Below, piece by piece: positions 42,491 through 51,409 of a stretch of DNA of 56,232 nt. The position numbers were made by a program, and so were the translations under genes. The DNA lies in contig CBFDCR010000034.1 of assembly GCA_965603365.1 (NCBI GenBank), positions 1 through 56,232 of the forward strand. The letters are read 5' to 3'. Below the pieces are notes generated by a model, which was given only the letters and a program-made list of their open reading frames with translations, had not been told where the DNA came from and made no database searches. How positions within the stretch are numbered: position 1 is the stretch's first letter; each line of letters opens with the position of its first letter. The stretch comes from JAHELQ01 sp965603365. Lineage in GTDB: Bacteria > Acidobacteriota > Aminicenantia > UBA2199.

Positions 42491-42982
42491 ATGGTAAGAG
42501 ACAAAGATTTTTTTATGAGGCAGGCGTTGCAGCAGGCCGCGGCCGCGCAGGAAATCGGCGAAGTGCCGGTGGGAGCCGTGGTGGTGCACGACGACCGGGT
42601 GGTGGGCAGGGGCCACAATGCGGTGATTAAAAGCGCCGACCCCACCGCCCATGCCGAAATCGTGGCCCTGCGGCGGGCGGGCAAGCGGGCGAAGAACTAT
42701 CGACTGCCGGATATGGAGGTCTATGTGACCTTAGAGCCCTGCCTGATGTGCTATGCCGCCATGGTGCAGGCCCGGGTCAAAAAACTCTACTTTGCCGCCG
42801 ATGACGGGAAGACCGGGGTGTTTTCCACCGGGGCCTTCGACGGTATTCAACATATATTTAACCATCGAGTCGAGGCGGAGCCGGGAATCCTGAGAGAGGA
42901 ATCTTCCCAACTGCTGACCGATTTTTTTAAAGTGCGGAGGGGTGCCGGAGCGGTTGAACGGGACGGTCTCGAAAATCGTTGA
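42491..42982 (+). CDS. tadA: tRNA-specific adenosine deaminase
   Basis: Converts A34 to inosine in tRNA-Arg(ACG). The zinc site is intact: HAE in TAHAEIVAL and PCLMC in EPCLMCYAAMVQA. Residues 1-148 cover the full enzyme. As with ispE, the frame has no stop before the tRNA gene behind it: the last 15 or so residues (RGAGAVERDGLENR) are tRNA-Ser sequence and the TGA at 42980 lies inside the tRNA. The gene is divergent from the lipid-type operon. Confidence 0.92.
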   Translation: MVRDKDFFMRQALQQAAAAQEIGEVPVGAVVVHDDRVVGRGHNAVIKSADPTAHAEIVALRRAGKRAKNYRLPDMEVYVTLEPCLMCYAAMVQARVKKLYFAADDGKTGVFSTGAFDGIQHIFNHRVEAEPGILREESSQLLTDFFKVRRGAGAVERDGLENR

Positions 42983-43025
42983 CCTGGCAACGGGTCCGTG
43001 GGTTCGAATCCCACCTCCTCCGCCA
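42936..43025 (+). tRNA. tRNA-Ser (anticodon CGA)
   Basis: 90 nt with a long variable arm. Acceptor GGAGGGG/CTCCTCC (one G-T pair), D stem CCG/CGG, anticodon stem ACGGT/ATCGT with loop CTCGAAA (anticodon CGA), T arm GTGGG-TTCGAAT-CCCAC, encoded CCA at 43023-43025. The first 47 nt lie inside the tadA frame. The stop codon of the convergent TPR gene begins at the very next base. Confidence 0.94.
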
Positions 43026-44429
43026 TTAAAATTTGAGGCCGATGGCCAGGCCGGCGTTGAGGCCTCCCAGTTTTACCGATTTTTCCCCGATGGTATCGCT
43101 GGCGGAGAGGAACCCGATGGCGACTCCGGCATAGATACTGCGGTTAAGATGATACAACAGGTCGCCGCCAACCTGGAAACCTAAGGCCGATTCTTTTATC
43201 TCATCGGTGGCCACCGTCTCTTTGTACTGGATGGGCACAATGCCTAGCCGGAGTTGGAATTTCAGGTTCTTCCATAGCTTTAGCTGGTAAGCCAGTTCTA
43301 ACGATACGAAGCGCTGCTCGGCTTCGCTGTTTAACTCCAGGATGGGGATGGTACTTTTGGCGGTGGTGGAGCCGTATCCCAGCCACAGCAAGAAGTCTCG
43401 AAACACCCGGTAGCCGATGTGAAGGCCCACGAAGAACTTATTGTTACCATAGAGTTCCTTATAGTTCTGGTCGGCGGGGAAAGATTGATTGAAATTGAGC
43501 TGGAAAAAGAGCCGGGCTGACCTCAGAAGCCGGGGCCCGGCTTGAACCGGCTCAACCGGGGAAGAGGGTTGGGCCTCCGGTGGGGACGGCGTTTCACCGG
43601 CCAGGGGTTCGATGGACATGATACCGTCCCGGTGAAATTCGAGGTTTCCCATTTCATTGTGAATGACAATGAGGGACCCCTCCTGGGAGACGATCTTGCC
43701 GGTCCAGACCTGGCCGTTTTTCAGGACGATTTTCCACCCTTCGATATCTTTCATCTGGCCGCTGGCCTTCAGGATTTCAATTTTTAAGGGAGTGTGGACG
43801 GCCACCCCGGCTGCTTCCGCTTGATTCAGGTACTCAACGGCCAGCGGATAATTTTTTAACAGGTAGTGAAGATTGATGAGATTATTGTAAGCCTGGGCAT
43901 GGAGCGGATTCTGGCGAATGGTCTCCAGATACTGGCGGTGGGCTTTTTCGTACTGTTCTGTCTTGAACAGGATATTGCCGTGGAGGTAGAGGTAATCGGC
44001 GTAGAGTTTCAGTTTTTCGTCTTGAATCCGGGCCGCCTCGATTTCATTTTGGGCCAGGGAGATTTCCAGGTTCTTCAGGAAGGAGAAATGAATTTCGGCT
44101 GACTGGATGGCCTGGAGGGCCACCATAAAATCCTGGCGCTGGTATTGAATCCGGGCCAGATAGTAATGGGCGTCGGCGTAACGGGGGAATACGGCGGTGC
44201 AGTGCTTGAATTGTGCTTCCGCTTCGTCTGTACTCTTTTGCCGGAACGATTCTTTTGCCTTTAAAAAAATTGCCCGAGCCTGCCGGTAGTTTTCCTTTAG
44301 CTGCGCCTCCGGATTGGACGCCTCCTGACCGATGCCCTGGTAAAGGTCGGCAGTGAAGATGAAGATAAAAATGAAGATCGCCGTCACCAGCGGTATCCGC
44401 CTATTTAAGTTCCCTTCGCTTCTGTTCAC
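43026..44429 (-). CDS. exported TPR protein with C-terminal beta-barrel-like domain
   Basis: 467 residues. A signal or anchor segment (about 11-27) precedes TPR-like helical repeats (about 45-220, with A-x-A-H-Y-Y-L-A-R-I type motifs). A small beta region follows (WKIVLKNGQVWTGKIVSQEGSLIVIHNEMGNLEF), then a Pro-rich linker. The last 170 residues alternate in hydrophobicity like an outer-membrane barrel and end in the aromatic LKF. The start is GTG with AAGGAG upstream. The role is unknown; a periplasmic/outer-membrane scaffold is plausible. Its stop abuts the tRNA-Ser gene on the other strand. Confidence 0.7.
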   Translation of the reverse strand: MNRSEGNLNRRIPLVTAIFIFIFIFTADLYQGIGQEASNPEAQLKENYRQARAIFLKAKESFRQKSTDEAEAQFKHCTAVFPRYADAHYYLARIQYQRQDFMVALQAIQSAEIHFSFLKNLEISLAQNEIEAARIQDEKLKLYADYLYLHGNILFKTEQYEKAHRQYLETIRQNPLHAQAYNNLINLHYLLKNYPLAVEYLNQAEAAGVAVHTPLKIEILKASGQMKDIEGWKIVLKNGQVWTGKIVSQEGSLIVIHNEMGNLEFHRDGIMSIEPLAGETPSPPEAQPSSPVEPVQAGPRLLRSARLFFQLNFNQSFPADQNYKELYGNNKFFVGLHIGYRVFRDFLLWLGYGSTTAKSTIPILELNSEAEQRFVSLELAYQLKLWKNLKFQLRLGIVPIQYKETVATDEIKESALGFQVGGDLLYHLNRSIYAGVAIGFLSASDTIGEKSVKLGGLNAGLAIGLKF

Positions 44430-44461
44430 TTTCTTTCTCCTTATTGATGGTTAAAAGCCGA

Positions 44462-46213
44462 TCATATGGTTTGTTCATTGGACATGCCGCAGATGATGTC
44501 CACCAGATTGACGGCGGCCACCTGGTAGGTATACTGCCTGTCCCGCCTCAGACGGTTCCTATCGGTATAGGTGACGAGGTTAAAATCGGCTCCTTGTGCT
44601 TCGCCGACCTCGTCGATGAGCAGATATGTCCCGTCGCCCTCTTTCCGGTAGATCAGGAGTTTCGAGACCGGTACCTCCTGGAGGTTTTCCACCGAAAAGG
44701 TGAGCACGCCGTAGTCGATGTCCGCCAGCCAACTGGATACCGTCTCCCGCCCGGCTGTAAGGGTGATTTGAGACTCGATGGTCCTGGCTTGGGCTTTGAT
44801 ACAGACATTGCTGTCGGGCCGGCGCAGGGTAAGGTCCTTCCACTGTATACCGCCGGCACTGACAAAACTTTCTCCCGCATTGGCCTGGGTCGATGTGATG
44901 TAACCGTTTACCGGGGCTTCGATGGGCACGGGGAAGGGGAAATCGGTATTGTCGAAGCGAATGGCCACGGAAAATCGTTGGCCCCGGTTCAGGAAAATCG
45001 GCGCATCCAGCCTGACCGTATAATAGCCGGGATAGATAAAACTGGCGGATTGGTGGGCCGCCAGTGTGCCGTCGATGGGGGAGTGGGGGGAGGTGTTTTT
45101 GTACAGGTAGATTTCGCATTTTACGTGGGCGTCGGTAATAAAGAAGGAGACCGCCTCGATGGGCTGGTCGTTGACGGTGGTAAAGATATTGGCGCCCCAG
45201 TAGATGGTGGCCGGACCGCTGCCGGTCCCCCCCACTGCCGAGGTGGCGCCGTAGGGGTCGTATTGATAAATGGTGCCGTAGTCGGTGACCTCTTCGGCGT
45301 TGTTAAAGCAGGCCTTAGGGGTGACGACGGTGTCGTAATAGGAAATATAGAAGTGGCCGCCGTCGGCCCAGCCTGCTCCCCAACTGTTTCTGGCGATAAA
45401 GGCACCGTTGCCCGGCGGGGGGGTTAAGAACCGGCTGGCAGGATAGTTGTCGTCCCAGCCGACTATGGCGACCCCGTGGTTGATGTCATCTTTCCAGCGA
45501 TAATAGTGGCTGGCGTGGGTTTCGGAAAAGGAGTCCCCGTCGTAACGGATGCCGGCATACAGGGCGCCGTAATTCATAACGAACCACTTGGTGGTGTTGT
45601 TATCCAGGGGGCCGGTGCGCCGGGGCAGGAACATCACCTGCTGGACATGTTTGGAGGTGACCAATTGGTCGTTTGCCACCGAACCGCTGCCGTAAGGGGC
45701 CGCACTTTCATCCACCGGTCCTTCCCAGCGGGCCAGGTAGGCGGCGGTGATCTCGGCGTTTCCGCCTTCGGGCCGGTCGAAGCCGTGGTTGTTATACAGA
45801 TGCCATTCGGAAAAATCCCTGGACTCGTCCGGCAGTAGACAGGATTCCAGCGAGCAGTAGGCGGCAAAACTCCAGCAGGCGGGATAGCCGTCCTGGTCCT
45901 GAACCGGCGGCAGCTTGCCCGGTTGATAGCGCAGGTCGTAATAGGCGGGATAGGTGGTAGTATTCACCGCATCATCCACTCTGCCTTCGACATGGGCCAG
46001 ATCGAAAGGCGGCGGCACCCAGTTGCCGACCCGGCGGTCCTGTACAGTCGGCGGCCTGATCCCCTGCCGCTGCTTTTCCATATATTTAAGAAAAGCCGGA
46101 TTCAGGGGCGCAACCCGTATCCCGAAGTCGTTGTCTGTACTCTGGCTGTGACCGGAGTAAATAAACCACATCGACCCCACCATCACTAGTATGATAAGTA
46201 TTATTCTCCTCAT
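44462..46213 (-). CDS. exported papain-family (C1) cysteine peptidase with lectin-like domain
   Basis: 583 residues with a signal peptide (about 1-23). The C1 peptidase domain spans about 85-300, with catalytic Cys113 in YPACWSFAA, His246 in INHGVAIVGWDD and Asn276 in ARNSWGAGW. A beta-rich lectin-like domain follows (about 310-480, common after the C1 domain in bacterial members), and a fibronectin-III-like end (about 490-575). The usual QxxCGSCW is altered to QDGYPACW, which keeps the nucleophile. It is probably a secreted or surface protease. It lies 32 nt upstream of the TPR gene in the same direction. Confidence 0.88.
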   Translation of the reverse strand: MRRIILIILVMVGSMWFIYSGHSQSTDNDFGIRVAPLNPAFLKYMEKQRQGIRPPTVQDRRVGNWVPPPFDLAHVEGRVDDAVNTTTYPAYYDLRYQPGKLPPVQDQDGYPACWSFAAYCSLESCLLPDESRDFSEWHLYNNHGFDRPEGGNAEITAAYLARWEGPVDESAAPYGSGSVANDQLVTSKHVQQVMFLPRRTGPLDNNTTKWFVMNYGALYAGIRYDGDSFSETHASHYYRWKDDINHGVAIVGWDDNYPASRFLTPPPGNGAFIARNSWGAGWADGGHFYISYYDTVVTPKACFNNAEEVTDYGTIYQYDPYGATSAVGGTGSGPATIYWGANIFTTVNDQPIEAVSFFITDAHVKCEIYLYKNTSPHSPIDGTLAAHQSASFIYPGYYTVRLDAPIFLNRGQRFSVAIRFDNTDFPFPVPIEAPVNGYITSTQANAGESFVSAGGIQWKDLTLRRPDSNVCIKAQARTIESQITLTAGRETVSSWLADIDYGVLTFSVENLQEVPVSKLLIYRKEGDGTYLLIDEVGEAQGADFNLVTYTDRNRLRRDRQYTYQVAAVNLVDIICGMSNEQTI

Positions 46214-46339
46214 CTGTTTCTCCTGATTATTCGCTTTGATTTTATGTTCACAAAATATTATACGCTTTTGCTGCCTTTTGGTTGACTATTTAATCGCCCG
46301 GTCCCTTAACTTTTGCCTTATTACCTATTGCCTCTCCTC

Positions 46340-47053
46340 TCAACTCCCCGTTATGGCTTTGATCTGTTTAATAATTTCCAGGTTTTTTTCGATGCCGATA
46401 TCTATGACTTTTTGAAACGTGTCCCGGCGGACCGGTTTTTTCTCGCCCATGGCCTGGATGCCGACGATATTGCCCTGCTGGGAGGAGACGATGTTGATGT
46501 CGGCGTCCATAGCGGAATCTTCCTTATAGTTTAAGTCCACCAGAATCCCGTTGTCTTTGACGCCGATAGACACGGCGGAGATGATCTCAATCCCCGGCAG
46601 GTCCGGGATGAGGGTTTCGAATACCAGGTATCTCATCATCTTGATCAGCACCACCATGCCGCCGATGACGGCGGCGCACCGGGTGCTGCCGTCTGCCTGA
46701 ATAACGTCGGTATCGATAACGATCGTCTTGCCGGCGATGGTTTTGGGGTTAAAGGTGCATCTCAGGGCGCGCCCGATGAGTCGTTGGATCTCGATGTGCC
46801 GTGATTGGGATTTCTGGCGCTCCCGCACCACCCTCTGGTTTCCCACCGACCCCGGCAGCATACCGTATTCGGCGGTCAGCCAGCCCTGGTTCGAGTCTTT
46901 GAGAAAGTACGGTACCTTCTCATCGAAGGTGGCCGTACATACAACTCTGGTATCACCCTGTTCAATCAGTACCGACGCGGGAACATTTTTGATATAGTCC
47001 GGTACGATATTCAAGGCTCTTAATTCAAGGTTTGATCTTCCGTCATTTCTCAT
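46340..47053 (-). CDS. rph: ribonuclease PH
   Basis: Phosphate-dependent 3'-5' exoribonuclease that trims tRNA precursors. 237 residues from the start at 47053 (MRNDGRSNLELR), the family's normal length. The RNase PH signatures SVLIEQGDTRVVCTATF, RHIEIQRLIGRALR, VIDTDVIQADGSTRCAAV and DLNYKEDSAMDADIN are complete. The ATG overlaps the stop of the acyltransferase gene (ATGA). An upstream in-frame extension lies within that gene and is not used. Confidence 0.95.
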   Translation of the reverse strand: MRNDGRSNLELRALNIVPDYIKNVPASVLIEQGDTRVVCTATFDEKVPYFLKDSNQGWLTAEYGMLPGSVGNQRVVRERQKSQSRHIEIQRLIGRALRCTFNPKTIAGKTIVIDTDVIQADGSTRCAAVIGGMVVLIKMMRYLVFETLIPDLPGIEIISAVSIGVKDNGILVDLNYKEDSAMDADINIVSSQQGNIVGIQAMGEKKPVRRDTFQKVIDIGIEKNLEIIKQIKAITGS

Positions 47054-47973
47054 GGCTGTCTTCTCCCTTCTGGGGGTTTTGTTTTCCAACGGTTGTGGAA
47101 CCAGAACCACTGTTCCGGATGTTGGCGGATCTGATGTTCGATCATGGTGGTGCACTCCTGGGTCAATTTCTTCACGTCGTCTCCATGATTCCCGCCGCCG
47201 TTAAACTGGATTTCATCTAAAATATCCAGAACGATTTTTTTCTTTTCGTAGTGGAGAAAGGCGGGAACAATGGGAATTTTCTTTTTTAAATGCAGTTGAG
47301 ACACAGAGGTCACCGCACTGACTTTTTGAGAAAAGAAATCTACAAATACACCCTCCCGAACCACCGTGTTTTGATCGATCAGCAGCAGGACGATATTGTT
47401 TTTTTTCAGTAAATTGAGTATGGTGCGCATGGAGCCTTTTTTATAGATGATGTCTGAACCCATATATTCCCTGAATTTGAGGATCACCCGCTCTACCAGA
47501 GGATTGTTCATCTCCCGGGCGATACTGGTGATTCTCCGCTGCAGGTGCCGACTGAGGATATAGGGGATGAGTTCCCAGTTGCCGAAGTGGCCTGAAAAAA
47601 GAATGATCCCTTTTTCTTTTTTCAAGGCGGATTCGAGAATGTCGATACGGTTGACGGTGATATCTTTCAGGATTTTTTGCGGTTTTTTCCTGGCGTAAAG
47701 ATAGATATTTTCCAGGAAAATGGTGGCAAAATGGTTGTAAATGTTCCCTTTCAGCGCGGCCAACTCTTCGCCGTCGATACCGGGAAAGGCGATTTCGAGG
47801 TTTTTATCGATTATCCGGGAATGTTTTTTGCCGAATTTTCTGAATAGGGCGCAGAGTAGTTTTTTGTTTAAATTGAACAAGAACCGGGGGGATAGTTTTA
47901 TAATGAAGATGAACGCAACAAACATGAAATATTCAAACCGATGTCTAAACAAAACCCTTCTTTTTTGCATCAT
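47050..47973 (-). CDS. LpxL/HtrB-family lipid A acyltransferase
   Basis: 307 residues, with an N-terminal membrane segment (about 12-32) and the LABLAT-family acyltransferase core. The catalytic motif HFGNWE is within ILFSGHFGNWELIP. Further conserved parts are ARE-M-NPLV near residues 155-160 and the NIVLLLIDQNTV segment. It should transfer a secondary acyl chain from acyl-ACP to Kdo2-lipid IVA in the inner membrane, consistent with the neighbouring waaA and lpxK. It overlaps lpxK by 29 nt. Whether it is of LpxL or LpxM type cannot be told. Confidence 0.88.
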   Translation of the reverse strand: MMQKRRVLFRHRFEYFMFVAFIFIIKLSPRFLFNLNKKLLCALFRKFGKKHSRIIDKNLEIAFPGIDGEELAALKGNIYNHFATIFLENIYLYARKKPQKILKDITVNRIDILESALKKEKGIILFSGHFGNWELIPYILSRHLQRRITSIAREMNNPLVERVILKFREYMGSDIIYKKGSMRTILNLLKKNNIVLLLIDQNTVVREGVFVDFFSQKVSAVTSVSQLHLKKKIPIVPAFLHYEKKKIVLDILDEIQFNGGGNHGDDVKKLTQECTTMIEHQIRQHPEQWFWFHNRWKTKPPEGRRQP

Positions 47974-48919
47974 TCAATATTTTATCCATTAAATCAAAAT
48001 TGAATTTTATCCTATTTTTAACATAAATTAAAGGCATGTTTTCTAAATTGAGGTGTTTGAGTTTCACAAAATCTTTCTCCGTGCACACTAAAAAATCGGC
48101 CCGGTGTGTATTCCTGAGGTCTTCGAGGGTCGCTAATTCCTTTTGGGAATAAGAGAAGTGATCCGGGTAACCCTGAAAGGCCGCACAGTTAAACCGCTCC
48201 AGATCTTTCTTAAATCGCCGGTTGTCGGCCAGCGCCGAGAAACCGACGAGTCGGGAGCCGCCGATGTCGACGGCGGTGTTTGTCCGGTCACAGAAGCCCT
48301 CCAATTCAAAATGATAGACGCCGTTCCTTGCCGTTCCCCTTCTTTCGGTTTTTCTTAAATAGGAGAGAATGAAATCTTCCCTTTTCATCATCCATTTAAA
48401 GTTTCTCAGGTAGTAATAGGGATGTTCCGGGTTGAAGAGCATGACTTTAATGTCTCTGTAAATATCGGTGGATTGGAAGCCGTCGTCCAGCAGGATGATC
48501 TTGTTTTTCCTCTGGATGGCCGTTCTTATAGAGCGATTGCGGTCTTTACCGATCAAGATATCCTGATTTGAAAATCTGTTCTTCAACAGGGCGGCCTCAT
48601 CACCGATGTCTCCGGGCCGGTGATGGCCCTGGACTAATATACCTCTATTTTCATATTTTGAGCGAAAACCCCGGCTGACAACGGCAAATTTGAGCCCCCT
48701 CTTTTCAAGGGTTTGTCCAATCTCCAATATAAGGGGGGTCTTGCCGGTGCCCCCAAAGGCCAGATTGTCGATAGAGATGATCAAGGCTTCCTTAAATCTT
48801 ACTTTTCTGGGGGCTTTGATATTGAGGTAGAGCCAGGAGGCGATCTTGAAGGGGATGGAGACTGTATTCAGCAGCAGAATCAGGATATGGCTAAGCGTTG
48901 AATCTGGCCTAAGATACAT
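47945..48919 (-). CDS. lpxK: tetraacyldisaccharide 4'-kinase
   Basis: 324 residues. Phosphorylates the 4' position of the lipid A disaccharide to give lipid IVA at the cytoplasmic face of the inner membrane. The P-loop FGGTGKTP (about 56-63), the VVSRGFRSKY segment, the GDEAALL motif and ILLDDGFQ (catalytic Asp-Asp-His/Gly-Phe-Gln region) are present. The gene overlaps waaA by 40 nt and the acyltransferase by 29 nt, so translation of the three is coupled. Confidence 0.93.
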   Translation of the reverse strand: MYLRPDSTLSHILILLLNTVSIPFKIASWLYLNIKAPRKVRFKEALIISIDNLAFGGTGKTPLILEIGQTLEKRGLKFAVVSRGFRSKYENRGILVQGHHRPGDIGDEAALLKNRFSNQDILIGKDRNRSIRTAIQRKNKIILLDDGFQSTDIYRDIKVMLFNPEHPYYYLRNFKWMMKREDFILSYLRKTERRGTARNGVYHFELEGFCDRTNTAVDIGGSRLVGFSALADNRRFKKDLERFNCAAFQGYPDHFSYSQKELATLEDLRNTHRADFLVCTEKDFVKLKHLNLENMPLIYVKNRIKFNFDLMDKILNDAKKKGFV

Positions 48920-50133
48920 TCCGTTGAACCCTTTCTCTTTGATACCGACCGGGTGGCCGCAGTTCTGATATCGTCAAAATTGATTTGATCGATATTTCGC
49001 AGAGTGTCGGCCAGTTCCCGATGCCCGGGGGTCACCCTGTATACGCCGTTTTTTACCAATTCACGCCCGATATCGGGGAAGTTATTGTAATGGGGGCCGC
49101 CGATGATGAATTTCCCCAGAGCAGCCGGTTCATATAGATTGTGACTGCCGATCTTTTTTTCAAAAGTACCGCCCATTAGCACCAGGTCTGAAATACTCAA
49201 AATATTGACCAGGTAACCGATCCGGTCAAAGATGAGTACCTCACGGTCAAGATCTACCTGTGATGTCTGGCTCCAGACCCGGTATTTAATATTATTATTT
49301 CGCAGTATTTTCTCAATTTCGGCGGTTCGGTCGATATGGCGGGGCACGATAATAAACGAAAAAGACCGTTCGAACTGCTGCCATATCGGTATGATCTTTT
49401 TCTCATCCGAGTAGTGGCTGCTGGCCAGAGTCAACACCCTTTTTTGGGGCGGTTGAGCCTTTAAGAAAGCAAAGACTTTCTCTTTTGGAGGAATGTCGGC
49501 CGTCGATTTCCAGGCTTCATCTGCCTTGATGTTGCCGCAGACACCGATCCGCTCTGCCGGTATGCCCATTTCTGCAAATTTTTTCTTGTAAATTTCCGCC
49601 TGTATAAGGAAGTAATCGATCCGGTAAAAGAATTTCTTAAAGAAAAACATATATCTTCGGTAATGTTTGAAGGCGCCGTCGGAGATTCTGCCGTTGATCA
49701 GCAAAATCGGGATTCCCCTCTTTTTCATCATCAACACCCAGTTGGGCCAGATCTCCAGTTCATTGAGTACCAGTATTTTGGGATTTATTTTTTGAATAAA
49801 TTTATTTACCACAAAGGAAAAGTCAAAGGGGGCGTTAATGACCTCGATGTCTTTGTACTCTTTTTTGGCATAGGCATAGCCGGTGGGTGTGGTCACGGTG
49901 AGTACGATCTTGGCGCCGGCGCCGTTTTTCAGGCGGTAGATTAAATTCTTGATGCTTTTTACTTCGCCGACAGAGACGGCATGCAGCCAGATATGTTTTT
50001 GACCATTTTCTTCAAGATCCGGTAAAAAACGGTGCTTCAGGATGGTGCGGTACTCTTTTTTAAACAGCATTTTCCCCCAAAAGGGCACCGACAGCACAAT
50101 CACAATAAAATACAATATATCGAATAACAACAT
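48880..50133 (-). CDS. waaA: Kdo transferase (3-deoxy-D-manno-octulosonic acid transferase)
   Basis: 417 residues. An N-terminal membrane anchor (about 1-20) and two Rossmann-type GT-B domains. LHAVSVGEVKSIKNLI, INGRISDGAFK and VCGNIKADEAW are family hallmarks, and the later MGGTFEKKIGSHNLYEPAALG is the donor site. It adds Kdo to lipid IVA. The ATG at 50133 is preceded by an extended -10 box only 6 nt away; an in-frame start at 50157 lies upstream of that box. The start is therefore set by a leaderless promoter within the lipid A operon, 68 nt after lpxB. Confidence 0.93.
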   Translation of the reverse strand: MLLFDILYFIVIVLSVPFWGKMLFKKEYRTILKHRFLPDLEENGQKHIWLHAVSVGEVKSIKNLIYRLKNGAGAKIVLTVTTPTGYAYAKKEYKDIEVINAPFDFSFVVNKFIQKINPKILVLNELEIWPNWVLMMKKRGIPILLINGRISDGAFKHYRRYMFFFKKFFYRIDYFLIQAEIYKKKFAEMGIPAERIGVCGNIKADEAWKSTADIPPKEKVFAFLKAQPPQKRVLTLASSHYSDEKKIIPIWQQFERSFSFIIVPRHIDRTAEIEKILRNNNIKYRVWSQTSQVDLDREVLIFDRIGYLVNILSISDLVLMGGTFEKKIGSHNLYEPAALGKFIIGGPHYNNFPDIGRELVKNGVYRVTPGHRELADTLRNIDQINFDDIRTAATRSVSKRKGSTECILGQIQRLAIS

Positions 50134-50139
50134 CGCCCC

Positions 50140-50148
50140 ATTATAACA
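50140..50148 (-). promoter_or_regulatory. extended -10 promoter of waaA, predicting a leaderless mRNA
   Basis: TGTTATAAT on the minus strand, then 6 nt (GGGGCG) and the ATG at 50133. The same nonamer precedes the pseudopilin gene at the same spacing. Confidence 0.5.
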
Positions 50149-50200
50149 CAAAATCAAATGAATGGGGTAATCCTCTTTGCCTCGCCCCTATCGGTTGCAA

Positions 50201-51409
50201 TCAGGAATGCTGCAAATCTTCGCTTATTTTGTTGGTGATGATTTGGGGGGGGTTCTGGTTCTGGGTAAGGTGCTGTTTGATCTCTTTAAAGCGGGCCACC
50301 ATTTTTTGACGGATGTCCGCTGTTTTCAATATATCGAGTGCCTGAGCGGCGATTTTTGGGGCCTGACAGTTGTGCTGAATGAGTTCGGGGATGACCTCTT
50401 CTCCGGCCAGGATGTTGACAATGGAATAGAGGTTGATTTTGACAAAATTTTTCCCCAGCATATAGCTCAGTCGATTGAGCCGGTATACGGCAAAGAAGGG
50501 AACTCCCAGGATGGCGATTTCCAGATTCGAGGTGCCGCAGGTAGTGATGACCAGATCTGAGGCATTGATTAAATCGTAGCCTTTTCCCTGTTCTATCACC
50601 TGGATTGAAAGAGAACTTTTTTTTAAAAAACCGTCGATTAGCTCCCTCTCGATGCTGTCGGCCTTTAGCAGAAAGAGTTTGATCTCTAACTTCCGGTTTA
50701 AGAGTTCCATGGCCTTCAGCATTTCCGGCAGCAGGAATGCGATCTCCGAGGAACGACTGCCCGGCAGCAGGCTGATGAGGATGTCGGTATCATTAATCCC
50801 AAAACGCCTCCTGAAAGCTCCTTTAGACTCATTCACCTTGATCATGGGGATGAGGGGATGTCCCGTATAGGTAAAGGGGATCTTCTCTTTCTCAAAGATC
50901 TCGATCTCAAAGGGGAAGATGATGAAAATGTGGTCCACATATTTTTTTATCAGTTTGACCCTGGCATATCGCCAGGCCCAGACAGTGGGGCTGATGTAGT
51001 AATAAACCGGGATGCCCTGCCGTTTGAATTTTTTGGCCAACCTTAAATTGAAATCCGGATAGTCGACCAACAGTACGGCATCCGTTCCTCTTTCTAAGGC
51101 GGCCCTGAAGAGCAGCCGCATATATCTTTTGAGTTTAATGATGCTCGATACGACCTCGATGAGGCCGATTACGGCAAATTCCCGGTTGTGGAGGATGAGC
51201 TCAACGCCCCGCTGTTTGAATTTCCCCCCCCCTACCCCGAAGATATGAATACCCGGCTGGCGCCTCTTGAATTCATCCACCACCGCGGCGGCGTAATTTT
51301 CAGCGGAATTCTCGGCCGCCAGAACGAACAGATTAGTCTTTAGATCTCGACGATTCTGACGATCTCGGCGATTTTGACGATTCTCGATCACTGTCTTGAC
51401 CGTAGGCAT
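50201..51409 (-). CDS. lpxB: lipid-A-disaccharide synthase
   Basis: About 402 residues from ATG 51409 (GTG 51391 is also possible). Joins UDP-2,3-diacylglucosamine and lipid X into the lipid A disaccharide. FVLAAENSAENYAA opens the family domain, and VDYPDFNLRLAK, YYISPTVWAWRYAR, HPL and LLPGSRSSEI are hallmarks. Before the domain lie about 20 residues with no counterpart in the family (QNRRDRQNRRD), encoded by an 18-bp tandem repeat shared with the overlapping 3' end of the upstream gene. The true start is hard to fix for that reason. Confidence 0.9.
   Translation of the reverse strand: MPTVKTVIENRQNRRDRQNRRDLKTNLFVLAAENSAENYAAAVVDEFKRRQPGIHIFGVGGGKFKQRGVELILHNREFAVIGLIEVVSSIIKLKRYMRLLFRAALERGTDAVLLVDYPDFNLRLAKKFKRQGIPVYYYISPTVWAWRYARVKLIKKYVDHIFIIFPFEIEIFEKEKIPFTYTGHPLIPMIKVNESKGAFRRRFGINDTDILISLLPGSRSSEIAFLLPEMLKAMELLNRKLEIKLFLLKADSIERELIDGFLKKSSLSIQVIEQGKGYDLINASDLVITTCGTSNLEIAILGVPFFAVYRLNRLSYMLGKNFVKINLYSIVNILAGEEVIPELIQHNCQAPKIAAQALDILKTADIRQKMVARFKEIKQHLTQNQNPPQIITNKISEDLQHS

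Noticed and set aside
44444..45427. 327-codon plus-strand frame
   Set aside because: Antisense shadow of the C1 peptidase, whose catalytic residues and signal peptide are intact; the shadow protein is Gly/Val/Asp-rich and resembles no fold.
47056..47155. N-terminal extension of RNase PH
   Set aside because: The added residues lie within the acyltransferase gene; the family start at 47053 forms an ATGA overlap.
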